Program-made: the position numbers and the translations under genes
The notes under the pieces: generated by a model
The model's input: the letters and a program-made list of their open reading frames with translations, nothing else
Database searches by the model: none
Told to the model about the DNA's origin: nothing
Source: Streptomyces aurantiacus
GTDB lineage: Bacteria > Actinomycetota > Actinomycetes > Streptomycetales > Streptomycetaceae
DNA: 64,000 bases
Direction of reading: 5' to 3'
Assembly: GCF_001418335.1 (NCBI RefSeq)
Contig: NZ_LIPP01000159.1
Span: 6,238 to 70,237 of the forward strand
Shown here: positions 9,023 through 15,822 of the stretch, one piece after another
Numbering within the stretch: the first letter of the stretch is position 1
How the letters are laid out: every line of letters starts with the position of its first letter

Positions 9023-9385
9023 CTACGCGCCACGGTCTGCGGCGCCAACGTCACCTTCCGCCGGTGGGCCAGAACGTGAGGTATCCACGGTCACCGTCAG
9101 CGCTTCCCGTCGGCGGGGCCGTCGCACTGCTGGTACGACGAATGGCTTGGCCAGGGCCGGTGACAGATCGGTAGGCGCCGTGCGGGCCTGGTCGGGGAAG
9201 GTTGCGGTGCACTCACAGCCGGTCAGCCGGAAGTCCTGGTCAAGGCTGGGTTCATGGACCACCCAGGGGCGGGGATCGTGGGCACTGCGGGGCTCGTAGC
9301 GCACCGGAGCGTTCGACACGGTCTCTCGGATCGTCGCGCCAAGCTGTTGTGCCTCCCGGAGCAGCGCGGTCGCGCTGTTGGCCAT
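9023..9385 (-). CDS. hypothetical protein, 120 aa
   Basis: An open frame from an ATG after GAAGGAGG (in AGGAAGGAGGCCAGCAGGT). Residues 1-60 look folded: an N-terminal Ala-rich helix, then a beta-rich stretch ending in a CEC pair. The rest is Arg/Pro-rich and may be unstructured. It is the first gene downstream of the tRNA and the large hairpin at 9430-9511. No family recognised. Confidence 0.6.
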   Translation of the reverse strand: MANSATALLREAQQLGATIRETVSNAPVRYEPRSAHDPRPWVVHEPSLDQDFRLTGCECTATFPDQARTAPTDLSPALAKPFVVPAVRRPRRREALTVTVDTSRSGPPAEGDVGAADRGA

Positions 9386-9429
9386 ACCTGCTGGCCTCCT
9401 TCCACAGATTCGAAAGGTTCAGGGCGGGC

Positions 9430-9511
9430 CCCGTAGGGCCACAGACCCGCACGCCCGGCCCCGCCGGTACGGGGGAGGCACGGGGCAGGCGTGCGGGCGT
9501 GGGGCCCTACG
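9430..9511. terminator. long imperfect inverted repeat
   Basis: Arms of about 30 bases (CCCGTAGGGCC...CCCGCACGCC and its complement) with few mismatches around a GC-rich loop. It separates the tRNA gene from the gene starting at 9385 and would form a very stable hairpin in leftward RNA, suiting a terminator for the tRNA transcript. Confidence 0.55.
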
Positions 9512-9609
9512 GGACATGCGGCCAGACCGCTCCCGGAGCGCACGTAGCGCCCGTGGACGTGGGCGGGAACATGTGGTCAACGCTGCTGAGCGCTGTATTT
9601 CTGGTCGGG

Positions 9610-9683
9610 TGGTTGCGGCGGGGCTCGAACCCGCGACCTCACGGCTTATAAGACCGGCGCTCTACCAACTGAGCTACGCAACC
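9610..9683 (-). tRNA. tRNA, anticodon read as UAU (Ile)
   Basis: A full cloverleaf reads on the minus strand: acceptor GGTTGCG/CGCAACC (7 of 7 pairs), D-stem GCTC/GAGC with AGTTGGTA loop, anticodon loop CTTATAA, T-arm GCGGG-TTCGAGC-CCCGC, and discriminator A with no encoded CCA. The anticodon stem has four pairs plus a C/T mismatch, and the variable loop is six bases, one longer than usual. The loop gives anticodon UAU, decoding AUA, a codon rarely used in Streptomyces. tRNAs like this are usually carried by phages and mobile elements. Promoter element copy 2 lies 118 bp upstream. Confidence 0.85.
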
Positions 9684-9800
9684 GGGCAGCCAGCCACGCA
9701 CTACAGAAGGGGCGGAAAGCAGGGGCGCGACTGGAATTGTCGGCGCTCGTCTCTCCTTGGCCCGAGCGACATCCGCTGCGTGGCATTGAGCACCGAAGGG

Positions 9801-9841
9801 TCACCTAGATACGGTGAAAGGAAGCCTCCGATTACCGATCT
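9801..9841 (-). promoter_or_regulatory. island promoter-like element, copy 2
   Basis: Read leftward: AGATCGGTAATCGG, 14 variable bases, CGTATCTA. The spacer between putative -35 (TAATCG) and -10 (TATCTA) is 17 bp, as in the other copies. The next gene downstream is the tRNA at 9683, so this copy would drive a stable RNA. Confidence 0.7.
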
Positions 9842-9967
9842 TCAGTGAAATACAGCTACCGGTTTTCGCGCGCCACGAGCCCCGCTCGGAGCGCTTCCAC
9901 TCGGCGCCTGGGACACGAGCGGTCCTGCCGGACTCGGCGTGCCCTGCCGTGCAGGGCGGGGAGGCAG

Positions 9968-10579
9968 TCACGTTGTCCGGCGAGGGCCGCGCGTGCTGGT
10001 ACCCGCGATGCGTTCGGTGTGGGCAACCCAGGTGACCGCCTGTACCGTGCTGGGCAGTTCACCCAGCCGCAGGGCGGCCTCGCGGAAGCAGTGGGCCAGC
10101 AGGGCGTAGCGTCCTGCGCTGGACAGGCCGCGGTCGCGCTGCCCGTATGTCTCGCCCACGGCGACGTCGTGCGCGTGACGGTCGATCACGACGGCGTCCG
10201 GGTCACCCGGGTTGGCGATGAGACGGAAGAACTGTCCGGTCTTGCGCTCCATGGGGAGTACGTCCTCCGGGTCGGCCCCGGCCATGATCTGGGCAGTCTT
10301 GTGCAGGGCGTCGGTGAAGTGCCCGGAGGTGAGTCCGGCTTCGCATGCCTGGCGGGCTAAGCGAACGTTCTCCGGCCAGGACTTGTTCGCGGACAGGGCC
10401 GCGATGACGCCGGCTCCTGCTCGCGGGTTGCCGTCGGTCATCATCGCGGCGAGCTCATGGGCGGTGCGATACCAGACGCGCCCGTCGTGCTGCTGCTCCG
10501 GAGTGGCGGACTGCCACGCGGCGATGATGTTCTGGACGAACTGCTCGCGTGTCCCGGGAGACACGTTGATGGGGATCAT
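9968..10579 (-). CDS. DUF7178-like phage protein
   Basis: 203 residues. The middle carries NPRAGAGVIAALSANKSW (around residues 51-68) and FFRLIANPGDPDAVVIDRHAHDVAVG (around 117-142). Together these match a family frequent in actinophages and plasmids, annotated as DUF7178. The order, helix-rich start then an ID-R-A motif after a PxDP segment, loosely recalls HhH-GPD DNA glycosylases, which would fit a DNA-handling role, but that is only a resemblance. GGAGGGAGGAAG lies before the ATG. The last 25 residues are basic and probably disordered. Confidence 0.75.
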   Translation of the reverse strand: MIPINVSPGTREQFVQNIIAAWQSATPEQQHDGRVWYRTAHELAAMMTDGNPRAGAGVIAALSANKSWPENVRLARQACEAGLTSGHFTDALHKTAQIMAGADPEDVLPMERKTGQFFRLIANPGDPDAVVIDRHAHDVAVGETYGQRDRGLSSAGRYALLAHCFREAALRLGELPSTVQAVTWVAHTERIAGTSTRGPRRTT

Positions 10580-10820
10580 GGCTTCCTCCCTCCGGAGGCT
10601 GGGCGGGCACGACGCGGCCAGCCCTCATGCGCCCAGCGGTGATCGCCGGTGCGCTGAGGTGGCGCCGAGTCCTCGGTCGGTGGTTGGTTACGCCCACGAC
10701 GCTGCCGCTCGCCGCTCAGCAGGGCCGGACGGCCGGACACGGCCGTGGCGTTGCCCGTTCCGTGCGCCGGACGAGGTGCGTGGCGGTGATGCCTTGTTGC
10801 TGCGCCTGGTGCTGGCTGGC

Positions 10821-11300
10821 TCAGGAGTCACCGTCGTAGTACGGGCACTGCGAGGTATGGGCAGGGTGCCGGTCGAATGCGTCCGGATAGCTGCAAGGCG
10901 GGGCCGAGTGCTCCGGCAGGGGTTCCGGGCCGTGCGTCAGGAATGCTCCGACGTCTGCCAGTGAACGGATCTCGGCAAGCGGAACTTCGGCGCCGCACAC
11001 GGGACATGGGCCGAGGAGAAAGAAGGGCTCGTCGTCGTACCACGGATCTCTGCAGGAGAAGGTGTAGACCTGCTGCGGGTCGTCCGGGTCACTCGCGTGG
11101 AGCGTGAGGGGTGCCAGCGGCAGAGACAGGTAATTCCAGCTACGGTCCGGCCGTACGTTGACCGGGTCGATGCCCAGCAGCCCGGCCAGACGTACAGCCG
11201 CCCGCGCGATGTCCGCAGCCTTCTGCCGGGAGATCAGTGGATGGGCGGAGTGTTGCCGCACGTAGTCGTTGGCAGACGCTGCCCTGCTGGCAATGGTCAC
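10821..11300 (-). CDS. hypothetical zinc-finger-like protein
   Basis: 159 residues from a GTG with GGAGGT seven bases upstream; the longer frame to 11396 has no such site. The first 50 residues form helices, including a QKAADIARAAVRLAGLLG segment. A CPVCG knuckle lies at residues 99-103, with further Cys and His near the C-terminus (PPCSYPDAFDRHPAHTSQCPY), so one zinc site is likely. No family recognised. Confidence 0.7.
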   Translation of the reverse strand: MTIASRAASANDYVRQHSAHPLISRQKAADIARAAVRLAGLLGIDPVNVRPDRSWNYLSLPLAPLTLHASDPDDPQQVYTFSCRDPWYDDEPFFLLGPCPVCGAEVPLAEIRSLADVGAFLTHGPEPLPEHSAPPCSYPDAFDRHPAHTSQCPYYDGDS

Positions 11301-11497
11301 GGCGATACCTCCAGACGGCACGTGGACGCGGTGGGTGGCGCGTGCGACGTACGGCTTTCGCCCACGCGCAGAGGTCGGCTGCGCTGACTTGACCACCTGC
11401 GGGACCGCCGGTTATTACCCGTCGCAACAGCAGTGAAATGAGGTACTCCCCCGGACGCTGACCCGGCAGCCGGGCCGCCGGGCCGAGCGCGGATCCG

Positions 11498-11812
11498 TCA
11501 TACGAGAGACAAGAGCCTGCGGATGGCGTCGGCTACGGCTTCAGCTGCCGCATCGAGACCGTCGTCTTTGGTCAGGCGGTACATGAAGGCGGTGTTCTTG
11601 TCGAACGCGAAGCCCTCGGGGCAGACGAAGAGCAGGCCTGTGTCCTCCACGCCCACGGTGAATGAGTGGCCTTCGACGTCTGTGACATCGCTGTTGACCC
11701 ACCAAGGGCCCGGCTCGGCAGTCCAGTGACCGTCGAGTTTTGCAACGGCGGCACGGGCAATGTCCCAGACAGTGAACTGGCCTTGCGTCGTGGTCGGTGA
11801 CTTGTGCGGCAT
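11498..11812 (-). CDS. hypothetical protein, 104 aa
   Basis: A compact 104-residue protein with alternating strands (GHSFTVGVEDTGLLFVCPEGFAF) between two helices and no Cys motif. GGAGGAACCC precedes the ATG. It lies 28 bases downstream of the amber-interrupted gene and may share its transcript. No family recognised. Confidence 0.7.
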   Translation of the reverse strand: MPHKSPTTTQGQFTVWDIARAAVAKLDGHWTAEPGPWWVNSDVTDVEGHSFTVGVEDTGLLFVCPEGFAFDKNTAFMYRLTKDDGLDAAAEAVADAIRRLLSLV

Positions 11813-11839
11813 GGGTTCCTCCGTAGGTCAGTGATGGGC

Positions 11840-12112
11840 TCAATGGGGTGGGGCGTTGGAGCCGACTTCGGGCTGCGGCTCGGAACGTGATCGCAGATGC
11901 CGCGTCAGATCGTCGGCACGCCTGTGCAGCGGGTTGTGACAGTTGATGCCGCCTGTGATCGGCAGATCGTCGAGCCACAGTTCTTCGCTCTCGGCGAGCT
12001 ATTCCGTGAGGGCCTGCGGATCGCCGGCCACGTCTGCCGGGACTTCCACGGTGACCGGGAAGTCGTACGTCACCTCTTCGGTCACCGTCATCTCGACCCT
12101 GACCTCAGTCAT
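11840..12112 (-). pseudogene. small acidic protein gene interrupted by in-frame amber codon
   Basis: From an ATG after AGAGGAG, the frame encodes a 37-residue Val/Glu/Thr-rich N-terminus ending ...ADVAGDPQALTE, then TAG at codon 38. The same frame continues without change of coding character for 52 more codons (LAESEELWLDDLPITGGINC...) to TGA. The 90-residue product would be continuous if the amber were read, for example as the Tyr (TAC/TAT to TAG) or Gln it may replace. Most simply it is a nonsense mutation. Suppression is possible but no CUA-anticodon tRNA is seen here. Confidence 0.6.
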
Positions 12113-12162
12113 CTCCTCTGTGTTCGTTCACGATCTCGTCCTCTCCGTCAGGTCACGAGATG

Positions 12163-12200
12163 AGCCAGGGGCGCCGCCCGGCACGGCGGCGCCCCTGGCT
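12163..12200. terminator. perfect 16-bp hairpin terminator
   Basis: AGCCAGGGGCGCCGCC pairs perfectly with its complement across a six-base loop. It lies between the operon ending at 12300 and the gene starting at 12112, as expected of a factor-independent terminator without U-tract, common in Streptomyces. Confidence 0.75.
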
Positions 12201-12204
12201 TGGC

Positions 12205-12244
12205 CCCGCACCCCCTCCGGGTAAGGGGGTAGAGGGGGTGCGGG
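12205..12244. terminator. second hairpin, member of a repeated terminator family
   Basis: CCCGCACCCCCT pairs with AGGGGGTGCGGG. The element, including its loop and the following GAGTCT, closely matches the hairpin at 13548-13587, so the island reuses one terminator sequence. Confidence 0.7.
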
Positions 12245-12299
12245 AGTCTGTGTTGGCCAGCGCCTTGAGCGGGCTACGCCGGATCCGGCGGTAGACCGG

Positions 12300-12704
12300 T
12301 CAGATGCGGGTCGCCGCCCGGAAGACTTCCGCCCGCTGCTGCGGGGACCAGTCGCCGGTGAGCCGTACGGAGGTCTCGGTGACCTTGCTGTCGCCTTCGT
12401 AGGGATCGTCGTAACGGCCGCTGAGCCAAGCGTGTTCGGGTACGGCATCGCTGATGGGGTAGACGGACGGCTCGGTCACTCCGGTCCGGTCGATCTTGTC
12501 GACGGCCCAGGAGAGCATGTCGCCCTCCCACCCTTGCGCGTCGTACTCGTCGTACGTCTCGCAGGTCGTGAACGGTCCCTCGATCGTGCGGAAGTCACCA
12601 TCCATCCACGCCCCGCCGTACCGGCCCCCGGTCGGGGTGACCCCTGCCCGAGCGCGATAGCTCACGATGCGGCGGGTGATCTCGATCGTGTAGCTCATGA
12701 TCAC
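12300..12704 (-). CDS. hypothetical protein, 134 aa
   Basis: 134 residues beginning MIMSYTIEITRRIVSYR. Its ATG overlaps the stop of the upstream gene (ATGA), so the pair is coupled. The fold looks alpha/beta with an aromatic, acidic centre (GPFTTCETYDEYDAQGWEGDMLSWAVD). No family recognised. It is followed by two hairpins that close the transcript. Confidence 0.72.
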   Translation of the reverse strand: MIMSYTIEITRRIVSYRARAGVTPTGGRYGGAWMDGDFRTIEGPFTTCETYDEYDAQGWEGDMLSWAVDKIDRTGVTEPSVYPISDAVPEHAWLSGRYDDPYEGDSKVTETSVRLTGDWSPQQRAEVFRAATRI

Positions 12705-13279
12705 GCCGCCTGCTCCACGCCGGAGGCAGGACCGACGTCGTACGACGTGGCCCAGCCCTGGCGCACGCTGTAGCTCTCGCTGTACTCCATCCTCACCGGA
12801 GCGAAGTCCACGTGAACGGGCCTCTCCGGCCGGTCAAGGCGCGAGACCCAGCCGCGAGCGTTCGGGCCTTCGCCACCCACGGGGTAGTCGTCGGCGCGTG
12901 GCCACTCCCAGCTTCCGGGCGCCTGACCGGGCGCGAACACAGGCTCGCGAGGAGTGTCCTGCGGGAAGCTGCTGGGAGTCTTGTCCAGGGCGTACAGCAG
13001 CCCCTGATGGCCGGTCGTCGTACGTGAATAGCGCACCTGCGGCACGACGGCCGTGCCGTCGTCCAACACCCATGCGATGGGAGTGCTGTAGCTGAAGACC
13101 TGATAGACGATGCGTCCGGCATCGGCGTCCGACCGATACCGGTCGGCCCACGGTTCCGGAAGCAGTCCTACGCAGTAGCTGCGCTCGTTGGTGGCACGGA
13201 GCGCACCGTAGGTGTTGAACGGCTCGCGTGCAGCCAGCGCCCTCCGCACTGACCACGATCGCGTGGCAAACTTGGGCAT
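12701..13279 (-). CDS. hypothetical phage/plasmid protein (DUF8033-like)
   Basis: 192 residues from the ATG at 13279 (GAGAGGAC upstream); the longer frame to 13453 is basic and Pro-rich, so rejected. The N-terminus TRSWSVRRALAAREPFNTYGAL and the segment VFSYSTPIAWVLDDGTAVVPQVRYSRTTTGHQGL (around 75-110) match a short family seen repeatedly in actinophages and Streptomyces plasmids, annotated as DUF8033. The C-terminal 80 residues are more variable. No biochemical role is known. Confidence 0.75.
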   Translation of the reverse strand: MPKFATRSWSVRRALAAREPFNTYGALRATNERSYCVGLLPEPWADRYRSDADAGRIVYQVFSYSTPIAWVLDDGTAVVPQVRYSRTTTGHQGLLYALDKTPSSFPQDTPREPVFAPGQAPGSWEWPRADDYPVGGEGPNARGWVSRLDRPERPVHVDFAPVRMEYSESYSVRQGWATSYDVGPASGVEQAA

Positions 13280-13547
13280 GGTCCTGTCCTCTCCAAAGAC
13301 CGGGACTGAGAGGGCCACCAGGTGCCAGGCCTCATGTACGAGGCTTGGGTGCTGCGGGGCTGCATCCCGCGGCCGATGCTCGGGGGCCCTCGTCTGTGGA
13401 ATGGGCATCCGGAGTCGGCGCACTCCGCCGATCGGTCCTGCGGCAGAGACCACCGAAGCGCTCGCCCGACGTGCGCGAGCTAGCCGGGTCGAGGACGGAG
13501 CTCGTTACTCGTGTGCGGGCAAGCCGGGAATTACTTCCTGGCCTGGC

Positions 13548-13587
13548 CCCGTACCCCCTCCAGGTGGGGGAGTTGAGGGGGTACGGG
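13548..13587. terminator. hairpin, second copy of repeated terminator
   Basis: CCCGTACCCCCTC pairs with GAGGGGGTACGGG (13 bp). Loop and flank resemble 12205-12244. It separates the operon starting at 13279 from the small membrane-protein gene ending at 13645. Confidence 0.72.
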
Positions 13588-13644
13588 AGTCTCATATGGG
13601 GCAGAGAGAATTCGACTGGGACCGCGAGACCTGGGCCGACGGAC

Positions 13645-13746
13645 TCAGTGGACGCCGAAGAGGCGTGGGGACACGTTCACCAGGACGACACAGCTGAGGG
13701 CGAGCCAGCCGATCACCTGCCCCACCCACTCAGGGATGCGGCTCAT
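13645..13746 (-). CDS. 33-residue single-pass membrane peptide
   Basis: A short gene whose ATG overlaps the stop of 13743-14138 (ATGA), making it translationally coupled. The product MSRIPEWVGQVIGWLALSCV... is one hydrophobic segment of about 20 residues with a short charged N-terminus and a C-terminal RLFGVH. A hairpin follows 58 bases on. Such peptides in mobile elements may be holin-like, toxin-like or regulatory; nothing here decides. Confidence 0.55.
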   Translation of the reverse strand: MSRIPEWVGQVIGWLALSCVVLVNVSPRLFGVH

Positions 13747-14138
13747 GACCGGACCCCCTCGGCGACCGGGGCGCCCGTCATTTCGTCCCACGCCCTCTGT
13801 CCGTCTCGGCGGTGAGGGTGGAAGGGGGCGTCCTTGTCCGGCCCGACCCGGAAGAATTCGCGGCACTCGTGGATCTCCAGTTCGATGATCCACTGCAACA
13901 GGGCCGCATACAGGTCGTCAGGATTCATGAAGTCGCCTGCGTCGGCGATCACCGAAGGTGCGAGCAGGATCTCCTCTGGGTAACCTTGGAGCGCCTGGTC
14001 ACGGTCAGAGTTGACGGTCTCGACGAGCGCCTGAACGATCACAAGCGGCGTCCCCTCCGCCATCACGTGTGCCCGAAACTCCCATCCGGGGCGGAAACTG
14101 ACCTGGTTGATCAGGTCGACAACTTGCTGAGCCTCCAT
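13743..14138 (-). CDS. hypothetical protein, 131 aa
   Basis: 131 residues from the ATG with GAGGAGAG upstream. It is acidic and mostly helical (MEAQQVVDLINQ, DDLYAALLQWIIELEIHECREFF) around a short strand region. No family recognised. It heads a two-gene operon with the membrane peptide, bounded by hairpins on both sides. Confidence 0.7.
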   Translation of the reverse strand: MEAQQVVDLINQVSFRPGWEFRAHVMAEGTPLVIVQALVETVNSDRDQALQGYPEEILLAPSVIADAGDFMNPDDLYAALLQWIIELEIHECREFFRVGPDKDAPFHPHRRDGQRAWDEMTGAPVAEGVRS

Positions 14139-14222
14139 GTCCTCTCTCCTCAATCCCTCGACCACTCATCCGGACCGGCAGGCTGACCGGCACGGACGTG
14201 CTCTCGTCTGTAAGAGCAAGAA

Positions 14223-14245
14223 GGCGCACCCCGGCGGGGTGCGCC
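14223..14245. terminator. perfect 10-bp hairpin terminator
   Basis: GGCGCACCCC-GGC-GGGGTGCGCC. It lies 16 bases past the stop of the gene ending at 14261 and before the next operon. Confidence 0.75.
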
Positions 14246-14260
14246 CGATGCTCCGGCAGA

Positions 14261-14641
14261 TCAGTGACCGCCGAACCTCAGGGATGATGTGATCGTTTCG
14301 GCCCAGTGGTAGTGCTCGAAGAACGCGAGGGGGACCAGCGCGAACGCTCCTGCCATCAGGTAGTCGTCGACCTTGGTCCACGCGTGATGCGCCGCGTTGC
14401 GGACGCTCCGGCGCCAGGTGATGTCGATCGTGATTTCGCACCCGAACACGTCCGGGTGGTATTGCCGAGGAATGCGCCCGAACTTCCCGCTGATGCGAGT
14501 GACGTGCACGTGATGGTTGCCGTCCGGCCGCTCGACGATGTGTTCAAAGCGCCATGCCCGTCCAGCTGTCGGGCCGGACTGCATGTGCACCGTCGAGCCG
14601 GGGCTAATCTCCTGGCCGGTGGCGCGTGAGACAAGTTTCAT
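14261..14641 (-). CDS. hypothetical protein, 126 aa
   Basis: From an ATG with GGGGAGG upstream, 126 residues. The first 70 are beta-rich (EISPGSTVHMQSGPTAGRAW) with a run of His/Val (GNHHVHVTRI); the last 45 include a hydrophobic stretch (YLMAGAFALVPLAFFEHY) that could be a membrane segment or buried helix. No family recognised. Confidence 0.7.
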   Translation of the reverse strand: MKLVSRATGQEISPGSTVHMQSGPTAGRAWRFEHIVERPDGNHHVHVTRISGKFGRIPRQYHPDVFGCEITIDITWRRSVRNAAHHAWTKVDDYLMAGAFALVPLAFFEHYHWAETITSSLRFGGH

Positions 14642-14717
14642 GATCGCCTCCCCAGATCGGGTTCTGGTCCCGCCCGCGAAGAGCGGCCCGTCCAGGCACC
14701 GTTGATCACGGGCGGGA

Positions 14718-15092
14718 TCAGAGCCTGATCTCTTCAGAGGCGCACAGGTCGTAGATCGCGATCTGGTTCCGCAGACGACCGATGAACTCTGCTTTGGCCC
14801 GGTCGTCGATGATCTCGACCGGATCCAGGTACAACTGCTGGCCGTCTGCCCATCCCCCCACGGCGTTGGCGGTGGGGTACAGGGCGTGCAGCCGCTCAAT
14901 GGCCGATGCAAAGTCCGCAAACGGCGTAGCGGCCGGGACGGACCATTGTTCGTCAGTCGCGGACACTGCAAAGCCCGATACCGCCGGGTTCAGCGTTCCG
15001 TCCGCGTTGAACTGGACCGTGAAGCCGCCGTGTGTGAACACAGCGTCATACAGGTCGATTAAGTCGCTGGTGACAATTGTGATGTCGCTCAT
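14718..15092 (-). CDS. hypothetical protein, 124 aa
   Basis: 124 residues starting MSDITIVTSDLIDLYDAVFTHGG. It is acidic with alternating strands and helices and no Cys motif. It is the first gene downstream of the triple promoter array: copy 3 lies 96 bp upstream of its ATG, copies 4 and 5 further out. No family recognised. Confidence 0.72.
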   Translation of the reverse strand: MSDITIVTSDLIDLYDAVFTHGGFTVQFNADGTLNPAVSGFAVSATDEQWSVPAATPFADFASAIERLHALYPTANAVGGWADGQQLYLDPVEIIDDRAKAEFIGRLRNQIAIYDLCASEEIRL

Positions 15093-15187
15093 GATCAGCT
15101 CCCCGTCTGACCAGGAATGGATGAACTCACCAAACAGGTAGAGAGCAGCGTGCCATCAAATGACGGGAATCACGGGCTGACGCGCTA

Positions 15188-15231
15188 CTCTCACATAAAT
15201 ACGCCACCCAAAAACGCCCGATCACCGATCA
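15188..15231 (-). promoter_or_regulatory. island promoter-like element, copy 3
   Basis: Read leftward: TGATCGGTGATCGG, 14 variable bases, CGTATTTATGTGAGAG. Both heptamers end in ATCGG. The 17-bp spacing between -35 and -10 candidates is conserved. The next gene starts 96 bp downstream at 15092. Confidence 0.72.
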
Positions 15232-15308
15232 AGCATCATTTTGGTGAGACGTACACACAGAGAGCGAATGGCGCAGAATCTTGACCATTCACCGTGCACC
15301 GCATTGCG

Positions 15309-15352
15309 CTCTCATCTAAATACGGACCCCGAAAGCCCCCGATTACCGATCA
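15309..15352 (-). promoter_or_regulatory. island promoter-like element, copy 4
   Basis: Read leftward: TGATCGGTAATCGG, 14 variable bases, CGTATTTAGATGAGAG. This is the copy closest to the consensus. It lies 78 bp upstream of copy 3 in the same direction, so the two form a tandem. Confidence 0.72.
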
Positions 15353-15525
15353 CGGAGGGAAATATCGAAGACCATTTCCAGGCATGAGGCGGTGCGCCCG
15401 CTCTTTCCGGGCACACTTATTGAATGCCCGGTCCGGACGAGATCCTTACGCCTGTTGCTTCCCGTACAGAAACGGACGGGAAAGAGCAAACCGACATTCA
15501 CGCGTTTGGCTTTTGCCGTAACACG

Positions 15526-15569
15526 CTCTCACTTATATACGGGGTACCGGACCGCCCGAATACCGATCA
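15526..15569 (-). promoter_or_regulatory. island promoter-like element, copy 5
   Basis: Read leftward: TGATCGGTATTCGG, 14 variable bases, CGTATATAAGTGAGAG. Its -10 candidate TATATA is the best of the five. It reads into about 170 bases with two inverted repeats and no gene before copy 4. Confidence 0.72.
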
Positions 15570-15778
15570 AGGGGAAATAATCACAAGATTCTTCCGGCAG
15601 CAAGGATGCGACCGAATGGCGGAGTCTGCCGCGCGTCCGGTATCCGAGGAGCCACGCGAGTGTTACGGCCATCGGTTACTGTCGAAGCGCGTTGCCACCC
15701 ATGTACAGGACGCTGCACAATCCCCCCGGATACTGCCCACGGTGCAGCCGCTCACGTTGCCGTCTGTGACAACGCGAA

Positions 15779-15807
15779 GGGTCCCAGGGGCTTACGCCCC
15801 GGGACCC
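15779..15807. terminator. terminator of the sigma-like gene
   Basis: GGGTCCCAGGGGC-TTAC-GCCCCGGGACCC forms a 13-position stem with one mismatch, just past the stop at 15823. Confidence 0.75.
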
Positions 15808-15822
15808 TGGGTTTGCCCACTA

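Larger units (their letters stand above)
15093..15822. other. regulatory region with three promoter elements, no convincing ORF
   Basis: 730 bases between two leftward genes. It holds promoter elements 3, 4 and 5, the terminator of the sigma-like gene at its right edge, and two small inverted repeats between elements 4 and 5 (CCCGTCCG...CGGG near 15460-15480 and CCGGGCA...TGCCCGG near 15411-15436). Short RNAs may start here: element 5 reads into 170 bases with hairpins and no gene, and element 4 into about 80. Confidence 0.5.

Noticed and set aside
9610..9683. tRNA as amber suppressor for the TAG at 11999-12001
   Set aside because: The anticodon loop reads UAU, not CUA; no pairing with UAG without an unlikely loop shift.
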